64,000 nt of DNA from Paludibacter sp. (GTDB taxonomy: Bacteria; Bacteroidota; Bacteroidia; Bacteroidales; Paludibacteraceae): positions 1 to 64,000 of the forward strand of contig JANJVQ010000032.1 of assembly GCA_024710005.1 (NCBI GenBank). Direction: 5' to 3'. The notes under the pieces are model-generated. The model did not search any database, had not been told where the DNA came from, and saw nothing but the letters and a program-made list of their open reading frames with translations. The position numbers and the translations under genes are program-made. Positions 17,807-27,843 of the stretch are shown here, one piece after another (position 1 is the first letter of the stretch; every line of letters starts with the position of its first letter).

Positions 17807-18955
17807 ATGATAAAAACTATACTATTGTTAAATCCGGTATATGTCACTTTGTTTTGGGCAATTCTTCTCAATATATCCGGTAGAAATGCCAGTCCGGCCA
17901 GAACTTTTCTCGGTAAATTCATGATTTTTGCCGGCATTGTATACTTCTCCCACTTTATATTTTATTATCCGCTGAAAGAAATCTACCCTTATATCGATCC
18001 CTTATATCAGTTTTCATCGCTCATTGTATATCCGATGTATTATGTATATTTAAGATTACTGACTGTTGATGAAAAATTTTCCTGGAGCATCCACTGGAAA
18101 TTTCTCATAATTCCAGCTATATTAGTCCTTCTTTATACAGCCGGCATATTAACAGGAGAATTTGCCGATTTTAAAACCTGGATTTTTGATAAAAACATTA
18201 CACCGGCATCACCCGCTCTCAAATTTGTAAAATACATTCTTTTCTCCATGCGATTTCTATTTATTGTGCAGGTACTATTTTTAATGATAGAGAGTAGCAG
18301 ACTGTTGAAACAATATGCATCCAAAGCTGAACAATTTTATTCTGATATTGAGGATGGAAGAAACAGAAATGTAAAAATTCTGAATATCTCAATGATACTA
18401 ACCGGTATATTCTCAGTAATCATAGCTTCTCTGGGCAGGGATTTCTTTAAAAACGAACTTACTTTAACCGGATTTGCATCCGTAATTTTCAGCGGTTTAT
18501 TGTTTATAGTCGGCTACATGGGATACAAACAAAAATCTGTATATCAACTTAGACCTGTTTTACCGGAAGAGCCCGACAGCTCAGCACACGAAGAACAAGC
18601 GCAATTGGAGATCTCCGGTAATATACTTATTAACAAAATCATACACCTGTTTGAAGAACAGAAAATCTACCTGAACGAAAGTCTTACCATTGTCGATTTA
18701 GCCAACATTACCGGAACTAACCGGACTTATATTTCCCACCTCATCAATCAACATTACCAACAGAATTTTTGTACCTTTGTGAACAATTTCAGGGTCGAAG
18801 AGGTTAAAAGAATCATACTCAAAGATCCTTCCGCCACCAATCAGATTTTGGCGGAAAAATGTGGATTCAGTTCGGCAGACTCATTGAAAAGGGTCATTAA
18901 AAACATGACAGGAATGTCGGTTACCGAGCTGAAAAACTTTTTACTAAAAAAATAA
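17807..18955 (+). CDS. Membrane-anchored AraC-family transcriptional regulator
   Basis: A 382-residue protein. The first ~240 residues hold about seven hydrophobic segments (TILLLNPVYVTLFWAILL, FMIFAGIVYFSHFIF and others). The C-terminal ~100 residues form an AraC double helix-turn-helix: SLTIVDLANITGTNRTYISHLI and then NQILAEKCGFSSADSLKRVIKNMTG. Such proteins are thought to sense a signal at the membrane and regulate nearby or own promoters. An upstream start at 17645 would add 54 non-membrane residues and run across the -7 box and the operator-like repeats, so the ATG at 17807 is preferred. lipA begins three bases after the stop, so the pair is likely co-transcribed, but I see no functional link. 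Confidence 0.85.
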   Translation: MIKTILLLNPVYVTLFWAILLNISGRNASPARTFLGKFMIFAGIVYFSHFIFYYPLKEIYPYIDPLYQFSSLIVYPMYYVYLRLLTVDEKFSWSIHWKFLIIPAILVLLYTAGILTGEFADFKTWIFDKNITPASPALKFVKYILFSMRFLFIVQVLFLMIESSRLLKQYASKAEQFYSDIEDGRNRNVKILNISMILTGIFSVIIASLGRDFFKNELTLTGFASVIFSGLLFIVGYMGYKQKSVYQLRPVLPEEPDSSAHEEQAQLEISGNILINKIIHLFEEQKIYLNESLTIVDLANITGTNRTYISHLINQHYQQNFCTFVNNFRVEEVKRIILKDPSATNQILAEKCGFSSADSLKRVIKNMTGMSVTELKNFLLKK

Positions 18956-18958
18956 ATT

Positions 18959-19801
18959 ATGGAACATGTACGCAAACCGGAATGGTTACGCAACAAATTA
19001 TACAGTGAAGCAAAATACGCTAATGTACACGGACTTATCAAAGAAAAAGGATTAAACACCATCTGTACCAGCGGTCGTTGTCCGAACCAAAGTGAATGCT
19101 GGAGCAGAGGCACTGCCACCCTGATGATCCTGGGAGATATTTGTACACGCGCCTGCAAATTTTGCAACACAATCACCGGCCGACCGCTTCCTCCCGACCC
19201 TGCTGAACCACAGAAAGTGGCCGACACAATCAAGCAATTAAACCTGAAGCATACGGTTATTACATCAGTCGACCGCGACGACCTGCCGGATGCAGGTGCC
19301 GGTTTCTGGGCTGAAACCATCCGGGCAATTAAAACAACCAACCCCGGCACTACATTAGAAGTACTGATTCCTGATTTCAGTGGTAATACTGAATTAATTG
19401 ACCTGATTATTGCAGAAAAACCCAATGTAATTTCGCATAATCTGGAAACAGTCAGACGGCTTACTCCCCAGATTCGTACCAAAGCAAAATACGATACAAG
19501 CCTGAAAGTAATTGAACACATTGCATCAAGAGGTTTCAGAGCTAAAACAGGCATCATGCTTGGACTGGGCGAAACGGAAGAAGAAATTCTGGAACTGATG
19601 GATGATGCGCTGGCGCATAACTGTTCCATCCTTACCATCGGCCAGTATATGCAACCTTCGCGTAAACACGCACCGGTTTCGGCCTATATCCATCCGGACA
19701 AATTCAAAGAATACAAAGAAATTGCGTTAAAAAAAGGATTTAAGATGGTAGAAAGCGGACCGTTTGTGAGGTCATCTTATCATGCTGAGAAGCACGTGTA
19801 G
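18959..19801 (+). CDS. lipA: Lipoyl synthase
   Basis: A radical-SAM enzyme of 280 residues that inserts two sulfurs into protein-bound octanoyl groups. The auxiliary cluster cysteines lie in CTSGRCPNQSECW (CxxxxCxxxxxC), and the radical-SAM cluster in CTRACKFC (CxxxCxxC). The C-terminal RSSY motif that ligates the auxiliary cluster is present. The length is typical. It sits three bases after the AraC-type regulator, and the ATG at 18959 follows the short gap. Confidence 0.96.
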   Translation: MEHVRKPEWLRNKLYSEAKYANVHGLIKEKGLNTICTSGRCPNQSECWSRGTATLMILGDICTRACKFCNTITGRPLPPDPAEPQKVADTIKQLNLKHTVITSVDRDDLPDAGAGFWAETIRAIKTTNPGTTLEVLIPDFSGNTELIDLIIAEKPNVISHNLETVRRLTPQIRTKAKYDTSLKVIEHIASRGFRAKTGIMLGLGETEEEILELMDDALAHNCSILTIGQYMQPSRKHAPVSAYIHPDKFKEYKEIALKKGFKMVESGPFVRSSYHAEKHV

Positions 19802-19817
19802 GTGAATAATTCTAATT

Positions 19818-20129
19818 TCAAAATTCAATTGAGATATTTACCTTTCCACCCAAACCTTTTTCAACGATTTCAAATAGCGTTTTCAGCGTAATATTGCTTC
19901 CGTCATTTTCTACCCTGGAAATGTAGGATCTTTTTTTATCTAATATTTTACCTAATTCTTCCTGTGTTAACTTTCGGGATTCCCTTGTTTTTCTTAGAAG
20001 CAAACCAATTTTGAGGGCTTCAGTTTCTCTTTCAAGGTTATCACGTCTCTCTGTTCCTTTTTGCCCGTAAACCCTGTCTTTAATATCTGACCAGGAGTTA
20101 ATACCTTGTATTTTTTCTTTTGTTTTCAT
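19818..20129 (-). CDS. higA: HigA-type XRE antitoxin
   Basis: A 103-residue DNA-binding protein. The helix-turn-helix covers about residues 48-85 (LRKTRESRKLTQEELGKILDKKRSYISRVE). It follows the toxin gene by 17 bases, the toxin-first order that distinguishes higBA from most other type II systems. The predicted role is to neutralise HigB and repress the operon, probably through the palindrome at 20513-20528. The gene converges on lipA. Confidence 0.85.
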   Translation of the reverse strand: MKTKEKIQGINSWSDIKDRVYGQKGTERRDNLERETEALKIGLLLRKTRESRKLTQEELGKILDKKRSYISRVENDGSNITLKTLFEIVEKGLGGKVNISIEF

Positions 20130-20146
20130 ACGCTCAAAATTTTATT

Positions 20147-20485
20147 TTACTTTGATTCGAAATACTCTTTCATAAGCTTTGCAGCTTTATCAATCTCGCG
20201 TCCTGATGTTTTTTGTGTTTTTTTTCTGAAACCGCTTAATAGTATCACAAGCTTTCCTTCATCAAAGAAACAGAATACACGCCAAATATCGCTTCCCAAT
20301 TGAATTCTGGCTTCATAAAGGCCATTTGTTCCGGTAATTTGTTTTAAATAGTTCGACGGAATTCTTTCCAGGGTTTCTACCGCTTCTAATACCTTAAATA
20401 TCTTATCTTGCACTTTCTGAGGTTGTTTTGATAAAAAATCCTCAAAATAGTGCTTATAAGCAATAATCTTCCGAATCTTCTCCAT
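20147..20485 (-). CDS. higB: HigB-like (RelE/ParE superfamily, Gp49 type) toxin
   Basis: A 112-residue predicted ribosome-dependent mRNA interferase. The GLYEARIQLGSDIWRVFCFFDEGKLVILLSGFRKKTQKT stretch, split here over residues about 50-90, is characteristic of phage-derived Gp49/HigB toxins: an ARI strand, then WRVFCFF, then a GFRKK-T basic segment. The C-terminal helix (REIDKAAKLMKEYF) is also typical. Translation starts 23 bases after a -7 box. The toxin precedes higA in the operon. Confidence 0.87.
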   Translation of the reverse strand: MEKIRKIIAYKHYFEDFLSKQPQKVQDKIFKVLEAVETLERIPSNYLKQITGTNGLYEARIQLGSDIWRVFCFFDEGKLVILLSGFRKKTQKTSGREIDKAAKLMKEYFESK

Positions 20486-20507
20486 AATTATGTTTGGTTT
20501 TCAATCG

Positions 20508-20539
20508 CAAAGGTAACTTATAAGTTACAAACAAACAAA
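20508..20539 (-). promoter_or_regulatory. higBA promoter with a perfect 16-bp palindromic operator
   Basis: On the minus strand TTTG (20536-20539) and TACCTTTG (20508-20515) are 20 bases apart. Between them, and touching the -7 box, lies the perfect palindrome GTAACTTATAAGTTAC (20513-20528). An operator placed this way would block polymerase, which fits autorepression by HigA. Confidence 0.65.
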
Positions 20540-20590
20540 TTTTTTATTGGGATTTTTTGAAGCAATACATAAAATTGCCTCTTTTTTTTG

Positions 20591-20598
20591 TAAATTTG
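20591..20598 (+). promoter_or_regulatory. -7 box of the prfC promoter
   Basis: TAAATTTG matches TAnnTTTG, 52 bases before the prfC ATG. A TTG at 20575-20577 is only 13 bases away, so the -33 element is uncertain. Confidence 0.5.
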
Positions 20599-20650
20599 CG
20601 CTCTTTTTGGACAAACTTACGATCAAATTTGCATATATACCTCATCAACA

Positions 20651-22228
20651 ATGAGCTTACAATCAGAAATTAAACGTCGCAGAACTTTTGCTATCATATC
20701 CCATCCAGATGCTGGAAAAACCACACTAACAGAAAAGTTGCTGCTTTTCGGAGGTGCTATACACGTTGCCGGAGCTGTTAAATCAAATAAAATCAAAAAA
20801 ACAGCGACATCCGACTGGATGGAAATTGAGAAACAGCGTGGTATTTCGGTTGCGACATCGGTTATGGGTTTCGAGTATAGGGACTATAAAATCAACATCC
20901 TCGACACACCCGGTCACCAGGACTTTGCCGAGGATACTTACCGTACGCTGACGGCCGTTGATTCTGTAATCATCGTTGTTGATACCGCCAAGGGGGTTGA
21001 AGCGCAAACACGCAAGCTGATGGAAGTCTGTCGCATGCGCAAAACGCCGGTGATGATTTTCGTGAACAAAATGGATCGTGAAGGCAAAGATGCTTTTGAT
21101 TTGTTGGATGAACTGGAAAAGGAACTGGGTATCCACGTACGCCCGCTAAGCTGGCCCATCAACCAGGGATATGCTTTTAAAGGTGTGTATAATATATACA
21201 AGGACAATCTCGAACTTTTCACGCCTAACAAACAAACCATCAGTGAATCGGTTCAACTGGCGGACATTAACAGTCCGGAACTGAACAAACTCGTTGGCGA
21301 CAACAACGCTGAAAAGTTGAGAGAAGACCTTGAACTCATCGAAGGAGTGTATACTGCTTTTGACATTGACAAATATCTTGCTGGTGATTTGGCTCCCGTT
21401 TTCTTTGGCTCAGCCCTGAACACTTTTGGAGTAAAGGAATTGCTGGATTGCTTTGTAGAGATTGCTCCTTCTCCCCGACCCGTTCATACATTGGAGCGTG
21501 AAGTTAATCCACATGAAGAAAATTTATCGGGATTTATTTTTAAAATACATGCCAATATGGATCCAAACCATAGAAGCTGTATAGCTTTCTTAAAGATCTG
21601 TTCCGGAAAATTTGAAAGAAACGTGAATTACAAACACGTCCGTCATGGCAAATTGATGCGTTTTTCTGCACCGACAGCCTTCATGGCACAAAAGAAAGAA
21701 ACCGTTGACGAGGCTTATGCAGGCGACATCGTGGGTTTGCCGGATACAGGCACATTTAAAATCGGAGATACCCTGACATCCGGTGAAAATCTGCATTTCA
21801 AAGGACTACCCAGTTTTTCTCCCGAGATGTTCAAGTACATTGAAAATGCCGACCCGATGAAAACCAAGCAACTGGAAAAAGGCATTAATCAGTTGATGGA
21901 CGAAGGAGTTGCGCAGCTATTCGTGAATCAGTTTAACAACCGCAAGATTATCGGCACAGTCGGACAACTTCAGTTTGAGGTTATCCAATACAGACTCCTC
22001 CACGAATACGGTGCACAATGCCGTTGGGAGCCCATAAACCTGTACAAAGCCTGCTGGATAGAAAGCGACAACCTCACCGAACTCGAAAACTTCAAAAAAC
22101 GCAAGGCACAATTCATGGCAATTGATAAGGAAGGACGCGATGTTTTTCTGGCTGATTCAAATTATGTATTGCAAATGGCGCAAAATGATTTTAAAAATAT
22201 TAAGTTCCATTTTAGTTCGGAGTTTTGA
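20651..22228 (+). CDS. prfC: Peptide chain release factor 3
   Basis: A 525-residue translational GTPase that releases RF1/RF2 from the ribosome after termination. G1 is [14 protein letters not shown]3 is DTPGHQDF and G4 is NKMDRE. The protein continues through the RF3-specific middle ([27 protein letters not shown]) and C-terminal domain ([19 protein letters not shown]). The length is normal and the gene stands alone with its own promoter signal. Confidence 0.96.
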   Translation: MSLQSEIKRRRTFAIISHPDAGKTTLTEKLLLFGGAIHVAGAVKSNKIKKTATSDWMEIEKQRGISVATSVMGFEYRDYKINILDTPGHQDFAEDTYRTLTAVDSVIIVVDTAKGVEAQTRKLMEVCRMRKTPVMIFVNKMDREGKDAFDLLDELEKELGIHVRPLSWPINQGYAFKGVYNIYKDNLELFTPNKQTISESVQLADINSPELNKLVGDNNAEKLREDLELIEGVYTAFDIDKYLAGDLAPVFFGSALNTFGVKELLDCFVEIAPSPRPVHTLEREVNPHEENLSGFIFKIHANMDPNHRSCIAFLKICSGKFERNVNYKHVRHGKLMRFSAPTAFMAQKKETVDEAYAGDIVGLPDTGTFKIGDTLTSGENLHFKGLPSFSPEMFKYIENADPMKTKQLEKGINQLMDEGVAQLFVNQFNNRKIIGTVGQLQFEVIQYRLLHEYGAQCRWEPINLYKACWIESDNLTELENFKKRKAQFMAIDKEGRDVFLADSNYVLQMAQNDFKNIKFHFSSEF

Positions 22229-22339
22229 TAAACGTCATCAAAATAGAGTCAATGAGCACAAAATGTAAACTTATTTACGACAGATTTATTACCAACTGTT
22301 TTTTATTCAAATTTTAACTATCATTTTGTCTTTATTTTC

Positions 22340-22369
22340 TTGCCACACCCAATCTTTTTTGTACTTTTG
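22340..22369 (+). promoter_or_regulatory. Promoter of the fused carbamoyl-phosphate synthase gene
   Basis: A -33 TTG (22340-22342) and a -7 TACTTTTG (22362-22369) are separated by 19 bases. The start codon at 22406 follows after 36 bases. This placement rules out the earlier in-frame start at 22340. Confidence 0.7.
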
Positions 22370-22405
22370 CAGGAATTTTGGACTTATAAAAACCGCTTAA
22401 CATTT

Positions 22406-25400
22406 ATGCAAACGCACAAACCTTTTCATCTTGTTTTAGAAGATGGAACCGTTTTTAAAGGGAAATCCTTTGGTTTCGAAAAACCGGTAGCCGGTGAAGT
22501 TGTTTTCAACACTGCCATGGTTGGCTATCCCGAGAGTTTAACCGACCCATCTTACGCCGGACAGCTCTTAGCAATCACCTTCCCGTTGGTCGGCAATTAC
22601 GGTGTTCCGGGTGATGTCATACAAAACCAATTATCCACATTTTATGAATCGGAAAAAATCCAGGTAACAGGCTTGATTATTTCCGATTTTTCTTTTCAAT
22701 ACAGTCACTGGAACGCTGCCAAGAGTTTGAGTGAATGGCTGATTGAAAATGAAGTGCCGGGAATATACGGGATTGATACCCGAGAACTCACGAAGATGGT
22801 GCGTGAGAAAGGAACCATGAAAGGTAAATTAGTTTTTCCGGATGGAGACGACATTGACTTTATCAATCCAGATGATGAAAACCAGGTTGCCAAAGTGAGT
22901 TGCACAGAAGTCATAACCTACGGAAACGGGAAGAATAAGGTGGTTATGGTTGACTGCGGTGTGAAACAAAATATCATTCGCTGCTTGCTGAAAAGGGACA
23001 CTACGGTCATACGCGTACCCTGGGATTATGATTTTAATCAGCTTGATTACGATGCCTTGTTTATCTCAAACGGTCCGGGCGACCCTGCCTATTGCGATGT
23101 TACGGTAAGTAATATCAGAACTGCCATGCAAACCGACAAGCCGATTTTTGGCATCTGCATGGGAAACCAACTGCTTTCGATTGCCGGAGGAGCAAAAACA
23201 TATAAACTGAAATACGGTCACCGCTCCCATAACCAACCGGTTCAACTGTGCGGAACCCAACGGGCTTTCATCACGACCCAGAATCATGGGTTCGCGGTTG
23301 ATAACAATACGCTGAGCGCCGACTGGGAACCCTTGTTCATCAACATGAACGACGGCACAAACGAAGGTATCCGTCACAAAACGAAACCCTGGTTCTCGGC
23401 ACAATTCCACCCGGAAGCAGCTTCTGGTCCGACCGACACGGAATTTCTCTTCGACGTATTCATCAAAACACTTGCTGAAAACAATAAATCCATTCCCCAA
23501 CTCATTGAAGAGGAAATGGATGCAAGATTGGTTCGTAAACAGGAATATCAGGGAGCTGAAAAAGGAACCATCAACAAAGTGTTGGTGTTAGGCTCAGGTG
23601 CGCTCAAAATCGGGGAAGCCGGTGAATTCGACTACTCAGGCTCGCAGGCGCTGAAAGCCCTTAAGGAAGAGGGTATTCAAACTGTATTGATTAACCCGAA
23701 CATCGCCACGGTGCAAACATCAGAAGGTATAGCCGACAAAGTTTATTTCCTTCCTGTCACTCCTGATTTTGTTGAAAGGGTGATAGAAAAGGAACGTCCC
23801 GATGGCGTGTTCCTTTCGTTCGGCGGACAAACTGCACTGAATTGCGGAGTTGCATTGTACAAAGCGGGTATCTTCGAAAAATACAACATCAAGGTGCTGG
23901 GAACTCCGGTTCAGTCTATCATCGATACCGAAGACCGGGAAATTTTCAATAGCAAACTGGCAGAAATAGATGTTAAATACATCAAATCAGAAGCGGTTAC
24001 TAATTTTGCTGCTGCCAAAAGAGCGGCCAATGAACTGGGATATCCGGTCATCGTGAGAGCAGCTTATGCCTTGGGTGGTTTAGGCTCAGGTTTCTGTGAC
24101 AACGACGAAGAATTGAAAACCATTACCGACAAAGCTTTTGCTTATTCTCCCCAGGTATTGGTAGAAAAATCGCTGAAAGGATGGAAAGAAATTGAATATG
24201 AAGTCGTGCGTGACCGTTATGACAACTGTATCACGGTTTGTAACATGGAAAACTTCGACCCGCTGGGTATCCATACCGGTGAAAGTATCGTGGTAGCGCC
24301 ATCGCAAACCCTTTCGAACAACGAATACCACAAACTTCGGGAACTGGCCATTCGCATTATCCGCCACATCGGCATCGTGGGCGAATGTAACGTGCAGTAC
24401 GCATTGGATCCATATTCAGAAGACTATCGGGTGATTGAAGTAAATGCGCGTCTGAGTCGTTCATCAGCATTGGCTTCGAAAGCTACCGGATATCCGCTGG
24501 CCTTTGTGGCAGCGAAACTCGGACTCGGCTACGGACTACCCGAATTGAAAAACTCAGTAACCAAAGATACATCTGCATTTTTTGAACCTGCTCTCGACTA
24601 CATCGTGTGTAAAATTCCACGCTGGGACTTGGGTAAATTCCAGGGTGTCAGTCGACAATTGGGTTCCAGCATGAAATCAGTGGGTGAAATCATGTCGATA
24701 GGACGTACTTTCGAAGAGGTAATTCAAAAAGGTCTGCGGATGATTGGACTCGGCATGCACGGTTTTGTCGCCAACAAAGATTTGTATGCTGAAAACTTAG
24801 AAAAAGAACTTTCGGAACCCACAGACAAACGTGTATTCCTGATAGCGCAAGCATTGGAAAGCGGCTATTCCGTGGAAAAAATTCACGAACTGACCAAAAT
24901 CGACCTGTGGTTCCTGCACAAACTGGCTCGAATCAAGGAAATTGAAAAACAGCTGCAAGCTGCAAAATCACTTGAAACCCTTGCTGATGAATTGCTGAAA
25001 GATGCAAAAGTAGCTGGCTTTTCTGATTTCCAGATAACAAGATTAGTTACTAAATGCAGCAACGACGAACTGGATGATCAAATCAAAATAACCCGTGCAC
25101 ATCGTAAATCAAGGGGCATTCTGCCGGTTGTAAAACAAATTGACACCCTGGCTGCCGAATATCCGGCACAGACTAATTACCTGTACCTTACCTACAGCGG
25201 TGTGGCGGGTGACATGAAATACCTCGGCGATCACCGCTCGGTAGTGGTGTTGGGTTCGGGCGCTTATCGCATCGGTTCATCGGTGGAGTTCGACTGGTGC
25301 GGGGTGAATGCGCTGATGACCATTCGGAAAGAAGGTCTTCGTTCGGTGATGATTAACTACAACCCCGAAACGGTTTCGACCGACTACGACATGTGCGACC

Positions 25401-26776
25401 GTCTTTATTTCGATGAATTGAGCTTCGAACGGGTGATGGACATCATGGAACTGGAAAACCCGATGGGGACGATTGTTTCGACCGGTGGTCAGATTCCGAA
25501 CAACTTAGCATTAAAGCTGGCTGCTGAAAATGTGAATATCCTGGGCACCCAGGCAAAAGACATCGACAGGGCTGAAGACAGGCATAAATTCTCTTCCATG
25601 CTCGACGAACTGGGCATTGACCAGCCCCGCTGGAAAGAGCTGACTACTTTCGAAGATGTACATGAATTCGTGGAAAGAATCGGTTTCCCTGTGTTGGTGC
25701 GTCCTTCTTACGTGCTTTCTGGAGCAGCGATGAATGTTTGTCACGATGCATCTCAGCTCGAAAACTTCCTTAAATTAGCAACCGAAGTTTCCAAAAAACA
25801 TCCGGTGGTTATTTCAGAATTCATTGAAAGATGCAAGGAAATTGAAATTGACGCAGTGGCAAAAGACGGTGAAATTCTGCTCTATGCCATTTCCGAGCAC
25901 GTGGAATTTGCAGGCGTTCACTCCGGTGACGCGACAACCCAATTCCCTCCGCAGAAAATTTACGTGGAAACGATACGCCGCATCAAAAACATTGCCCGTG
26001 AGATTGCAAAATCGTTGAATATCTCGGGACCGTTCAACATCCAGTTCTTAGCCAAAGACAACTATATCAAGGTAATCGAATGTAACCTGCGTTCTTCACG
26101 ATCGTTCCCATTCGTTTCGAAAGTATTGAAAATCAATTTCATCGAGTTGGCAACCAAGGTGATGCTGGGCATTCCGGTAGAGAAACCGGAAAAATCCGCC
26201 TTTGATCTGGATTACGTGGGCATCAAGGCATCGCAATTTTCCTTCCACCGTTTGCAATTGGCCGACCCGGTACTGGGTGTCGATATGGCTTCAACCGGTG
26301 AGGTAGGTTGTATTGGCGATGACTTCTCTGAAGCTATTCTGAAGTCCCTGTTATCAGTAGGATTCAGAATTCCTCAGAAAAATATCCTGATTTCCTCCGG
26401 AGAACCCAAATCGAAGGTTGAATTATTAGATGCTTGTAAGACAATGGCAAATAAAGGATTCAAACTGTATGCAACCAGAGGAACATCCCGATTCTTAGCA
26501 GAAAATGGCATTGAAAGCATCGCCGTACAATGGCCGGATGAAGAAGGAGAACTGAATGTAAAGCAGATGTTATCACAGAAAGCATTTGACTTAGTCATCA
26601 ACATCCCGAAAAACACAACTAAACGGGAGTTGGCCAATGACTATACCATTCGTCGCGGGGCAATCGACTTCAATATTCCTTTGCTTACGAATGCACGATT
26701 GGCATCGGCATTTATCACAGCCATTTGTACAAAATCGGTGGAAGATATCCAGATCAAAAGCTGGGATGAATATTGA
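22406..26776 (+). CDS. carAB: Fused glutamine-dependent carbamoyl-phosphate synthase (small plus large subunit)
   Basis: One chain of 1456 residues covers both CarA and CarB. The amidotransferase part (about 1-375) has the nucleophile in FGICMGNQLL near residue 251 and the FHPEA histidine-glutamate near residue 335. After a short linker the synthetase begins at about residue 389 (NKVLVLGSGALKIGEAGEFDYSG) and shows two ATP-grasp halves, the second restarting near VVVLGSGAYRIGSSVEFDW. It ends in an MGS-like allosteric domain (GFKLYATRGTSRFLAENGI). It makes carbamoyl phosphate for pyrimidines and arginine. In E. coli these are two proteins; the fused form is best known from eukaryotic CPSases. 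The start at 22406 is chosen from the promoter. mutY overlaps its stop codon. Confidence 0.93.
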   Translation: MQTHKPFHLVLEDGTVFKGKSFGFEKPVAGEVVFNTAMVGYPESLTDPSYAGQLLAITFPLVGNYGVPGDVIQNQLSTFYESEKIQVTGLIISDFSFQYSHWNAAKSLSEWLIENEVPGIYGIDTRELTKMVREKGTMKGKLVFPDGDDIDFINPDDENQVAKVSCTEVITYGNGKNKVVMVDCGVKQNIIRCLLKRDTTVIRVPWDYDFNQLDYDALFISNGPGDPAYCDVTVSNIRTAMQTDKPIFGICMGNQLLSIAGGAKTYKLKYGHRSHNQPVQLCGTQRAFITTQNHGFAVDNNTLSADWEPLFINMNDGTNEGIRHKTKPWFSAQFHPEAASGPTDTEFLFDVFIKTLAENNKSIPQLIEEEMDARLVRKQEYQGAEKGTINKVLVLGSGALKIGEAGEFDYSGSQALKALKEEGIQTVLINPNIATVQTSEGIADKVYFLPVTPDFVERVIEKERPDGVFLSFGGQTALNCGVALYKAGIFEKYNIKVLGTPVQSIIDTEDREIFNSKLAEIDVKYIKSEAVTNFAAAKRAANELGYPVIVRAAYALGGLGSGFCDNDEELKTITDKAFAYSPQVLVEKSLKGWKEIEYEVVRDRYDNCITVCNMENFDPLGIHTGESIVVAPSQTLSNNEYHKLRELAIRIIRHIGIVGECNVQYALDPYSEDYRVIEVNARLSRSSALASKATGYPLAFVAAKLGLGYGLPELKNSVTKDTSAFFEPALDYIVCKIPRWDLGKFQGVSRQLGSSMKSVGEIMSIGRTFEEVIQKGLRMIGLGMHGFVANKDLYAENLEKELSEPTDKRVFLIAQALESGYSVEKIHELTKIDLWFLHKLARIKEIEKQLQAAKSLETLADELLKDAKVAGFSDFQITRLVTKCSNDELDDQIKITRAHRKSRGILPVVKQIDTLAAEYPAQTNYLYLTYSGVAGDMKYLGDHRSVVVLGSGAYRIGSSVEFDWCGVNALMTIRKEGLRSVMINYNPETVSTDYDMCDRLYFDELSFERVMDIMELENPMGTIVSTGGQIPNNLALKLAAENVNILGTQAKDIDRAEDRHKFSSMLDELGIDQPRWKELTTFEDVHEFVERIGFPVLVRPSYVLSGAAMNVCHDASQLENFLKLATEVSKKHPVVISEFIERCKEIEIDAVAKDGEILLYAISEHVEFAGVHSGDATTQFPPQKIYVETIRRIKNIAREIAKSLNISGPFNIQFLAKDNYIKVIECNLRSSRSFPFVSKVLKINFIELATKVMLGIPVEKPEKSAFDLDYVGIKASQFSFHRLQLADPVLGVDMASTGEVGCIGDDFSEAILKSLLSVGFRIPQKNILISSGEPKSKVELLDACKTMANKGFKLYATRGTSRFLAENGIESIAVQWPDEEGELNVKQMLSQKAFDLVINIPKNTTKRELANDYTIRRGAIDFNIPLLTNARLASAFITAICTKSVEDIQIKSWDEY

Positions 26777-27843
26777 TGGATGAACTGAATTCCATATCGG
26801 CAACGCTCATCCAATGGTATGAGAAACATAAGCGCGAACTACCCTGGCGGGATACGAAAGATGCGTATAAAATATGGATTTCAGAGATTATATTGCAACA
26901 GACACGTGTTAATCAGGGACTTGATTACTACTACCGGTTTATCGAACGTTTTCCGGAGGTACAAAGTCTGGCCGCAGCAACAGAAGATGAAGTGTTGAAA
27001 TACTGGCAGGGATTAGGTTACTACTCCCGTGCCAGAAACCTGCACAAAGCCGCTCAACAAGTTGTTAGCCGGTTTGGCGGTAAATTTCCGGATCAATATG
27101 CCGATGTACTCAGTCTGTCGGGAGTTGGAGATTACACCGCGGCTGCCATTTGTTCTTTTGCCTACAATTTACCTTTTGCGGTAGTCGATGGCAATGTGTT
27201 TCGCGTGTTATCGAGGCTATTCGGAGTTGACACGCCGATTGATTCCGGTCGGGGAAAGAAGGATTTCAAACTTCTGGCTGAAGAGTTATTGGATAAGAAA
27301 CATCCCGGGCAGCACAATCAGGCCATCATGGAATTCGGCGCTTTGCAGTGCACGCCGGTCTCACCAACTTGCGACACATGTCCCCTCTCCGTTCAATGTA
27401 TTGCATTAGCATCCGGTAACGTATCCACCTTACCGGTAAAAACGCAAAAGGTAAAAACAAAGGCTCGCTACTTCAACTACCTCTTTATCAAACACAACAA
27501 CAAAACGTATCTGCAAAAAAGAACAGGTAACGATGTCTGGAAAAACCTGTATGAATTCCCTTTGATTGAAGCTGACAGCTTATTGGAAGAAAGCGAGATT
27601 TTTCAGCACAGTTATTTCAGCAACATAACAGCAGGAATCAATGCTGAAATCAGCATCAGTTTATTATCAGCTCCTCTGAAACACGTGCTGACCCATCAGC
27701 AGATATATGCGCAGTGTTTTATTGTTGAAATAAATGAAGAAAGTAAGTTCTTAGAACAGTTTGAAAAAACTGAAATCGAACACATCGGAGATTACGCCGT
27801 ATCAAGACTGATGGAGATACTGATTCAAAATCATATCGGATAA
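26776..27843 (+). CDS. mutY: A/G-specific adenine DNA glycosylase
   Basis: A 355-residue repair enzyme that removes adenine mispaired with 8-oxoguanine. The helix-hairpin-helix region LSGVGDYTAAAICSFAYNLPFAVVDGNVFRVLSR carries the catalytic Asp. The iron-sulfur ligands appear as CTPVSPTCDTCPLSVQC (CxxxxxxCxxCxxxxxC). The C-terminal part is NUDIX-like and recognises 8-oxoG. Its ATG overlaps the stop codon of the synthase gene by one base (TGATG), so translation is probably coupled. A TTG codon three bases earlier is in frame but less likely. The last 42 bases overlap the convergent DUF2520 gene. Confidence 0.95.
   Translation: MDELNSISATLIQWYEKHKRELPWRDTKDAYKIWISEIILQQTRVNQGLDYYYRFIERFPEVQSLAAATEDEVLKYWQGLGYYSRARNLHKAAQQVVSRFGGKFPDQYADVLSLSGVGDYTAAAICSFAYNLPFAVVDGNVFRVLSRLFGVDTPIDSGRGKKDFKLLAEELLDKKHPGQHNQAIMEFGALQCTPVSPTCDTCPLSVQCIALASGNVSTLPVKTQKVKTKARYFNYLFIKHNNKTYLQKRTGNDVWKNLYEFPLIEADSLLEESEIFQHSYFSNITAGINAEISISLLSAPLKHVLTHQQIYAQCFIVEINEESKFLEQFEKTEIEHIGDYAVSRLMEILIQNHIG

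Noticed and set aside
22340-22405. Longer N-terminus of the carbamoyl-phosphate synthase starting at 22340
   Set aside because: The start overlaps the -33 element of the promoter, and the extra 22 residues are not part of the conserved glutaminase start.
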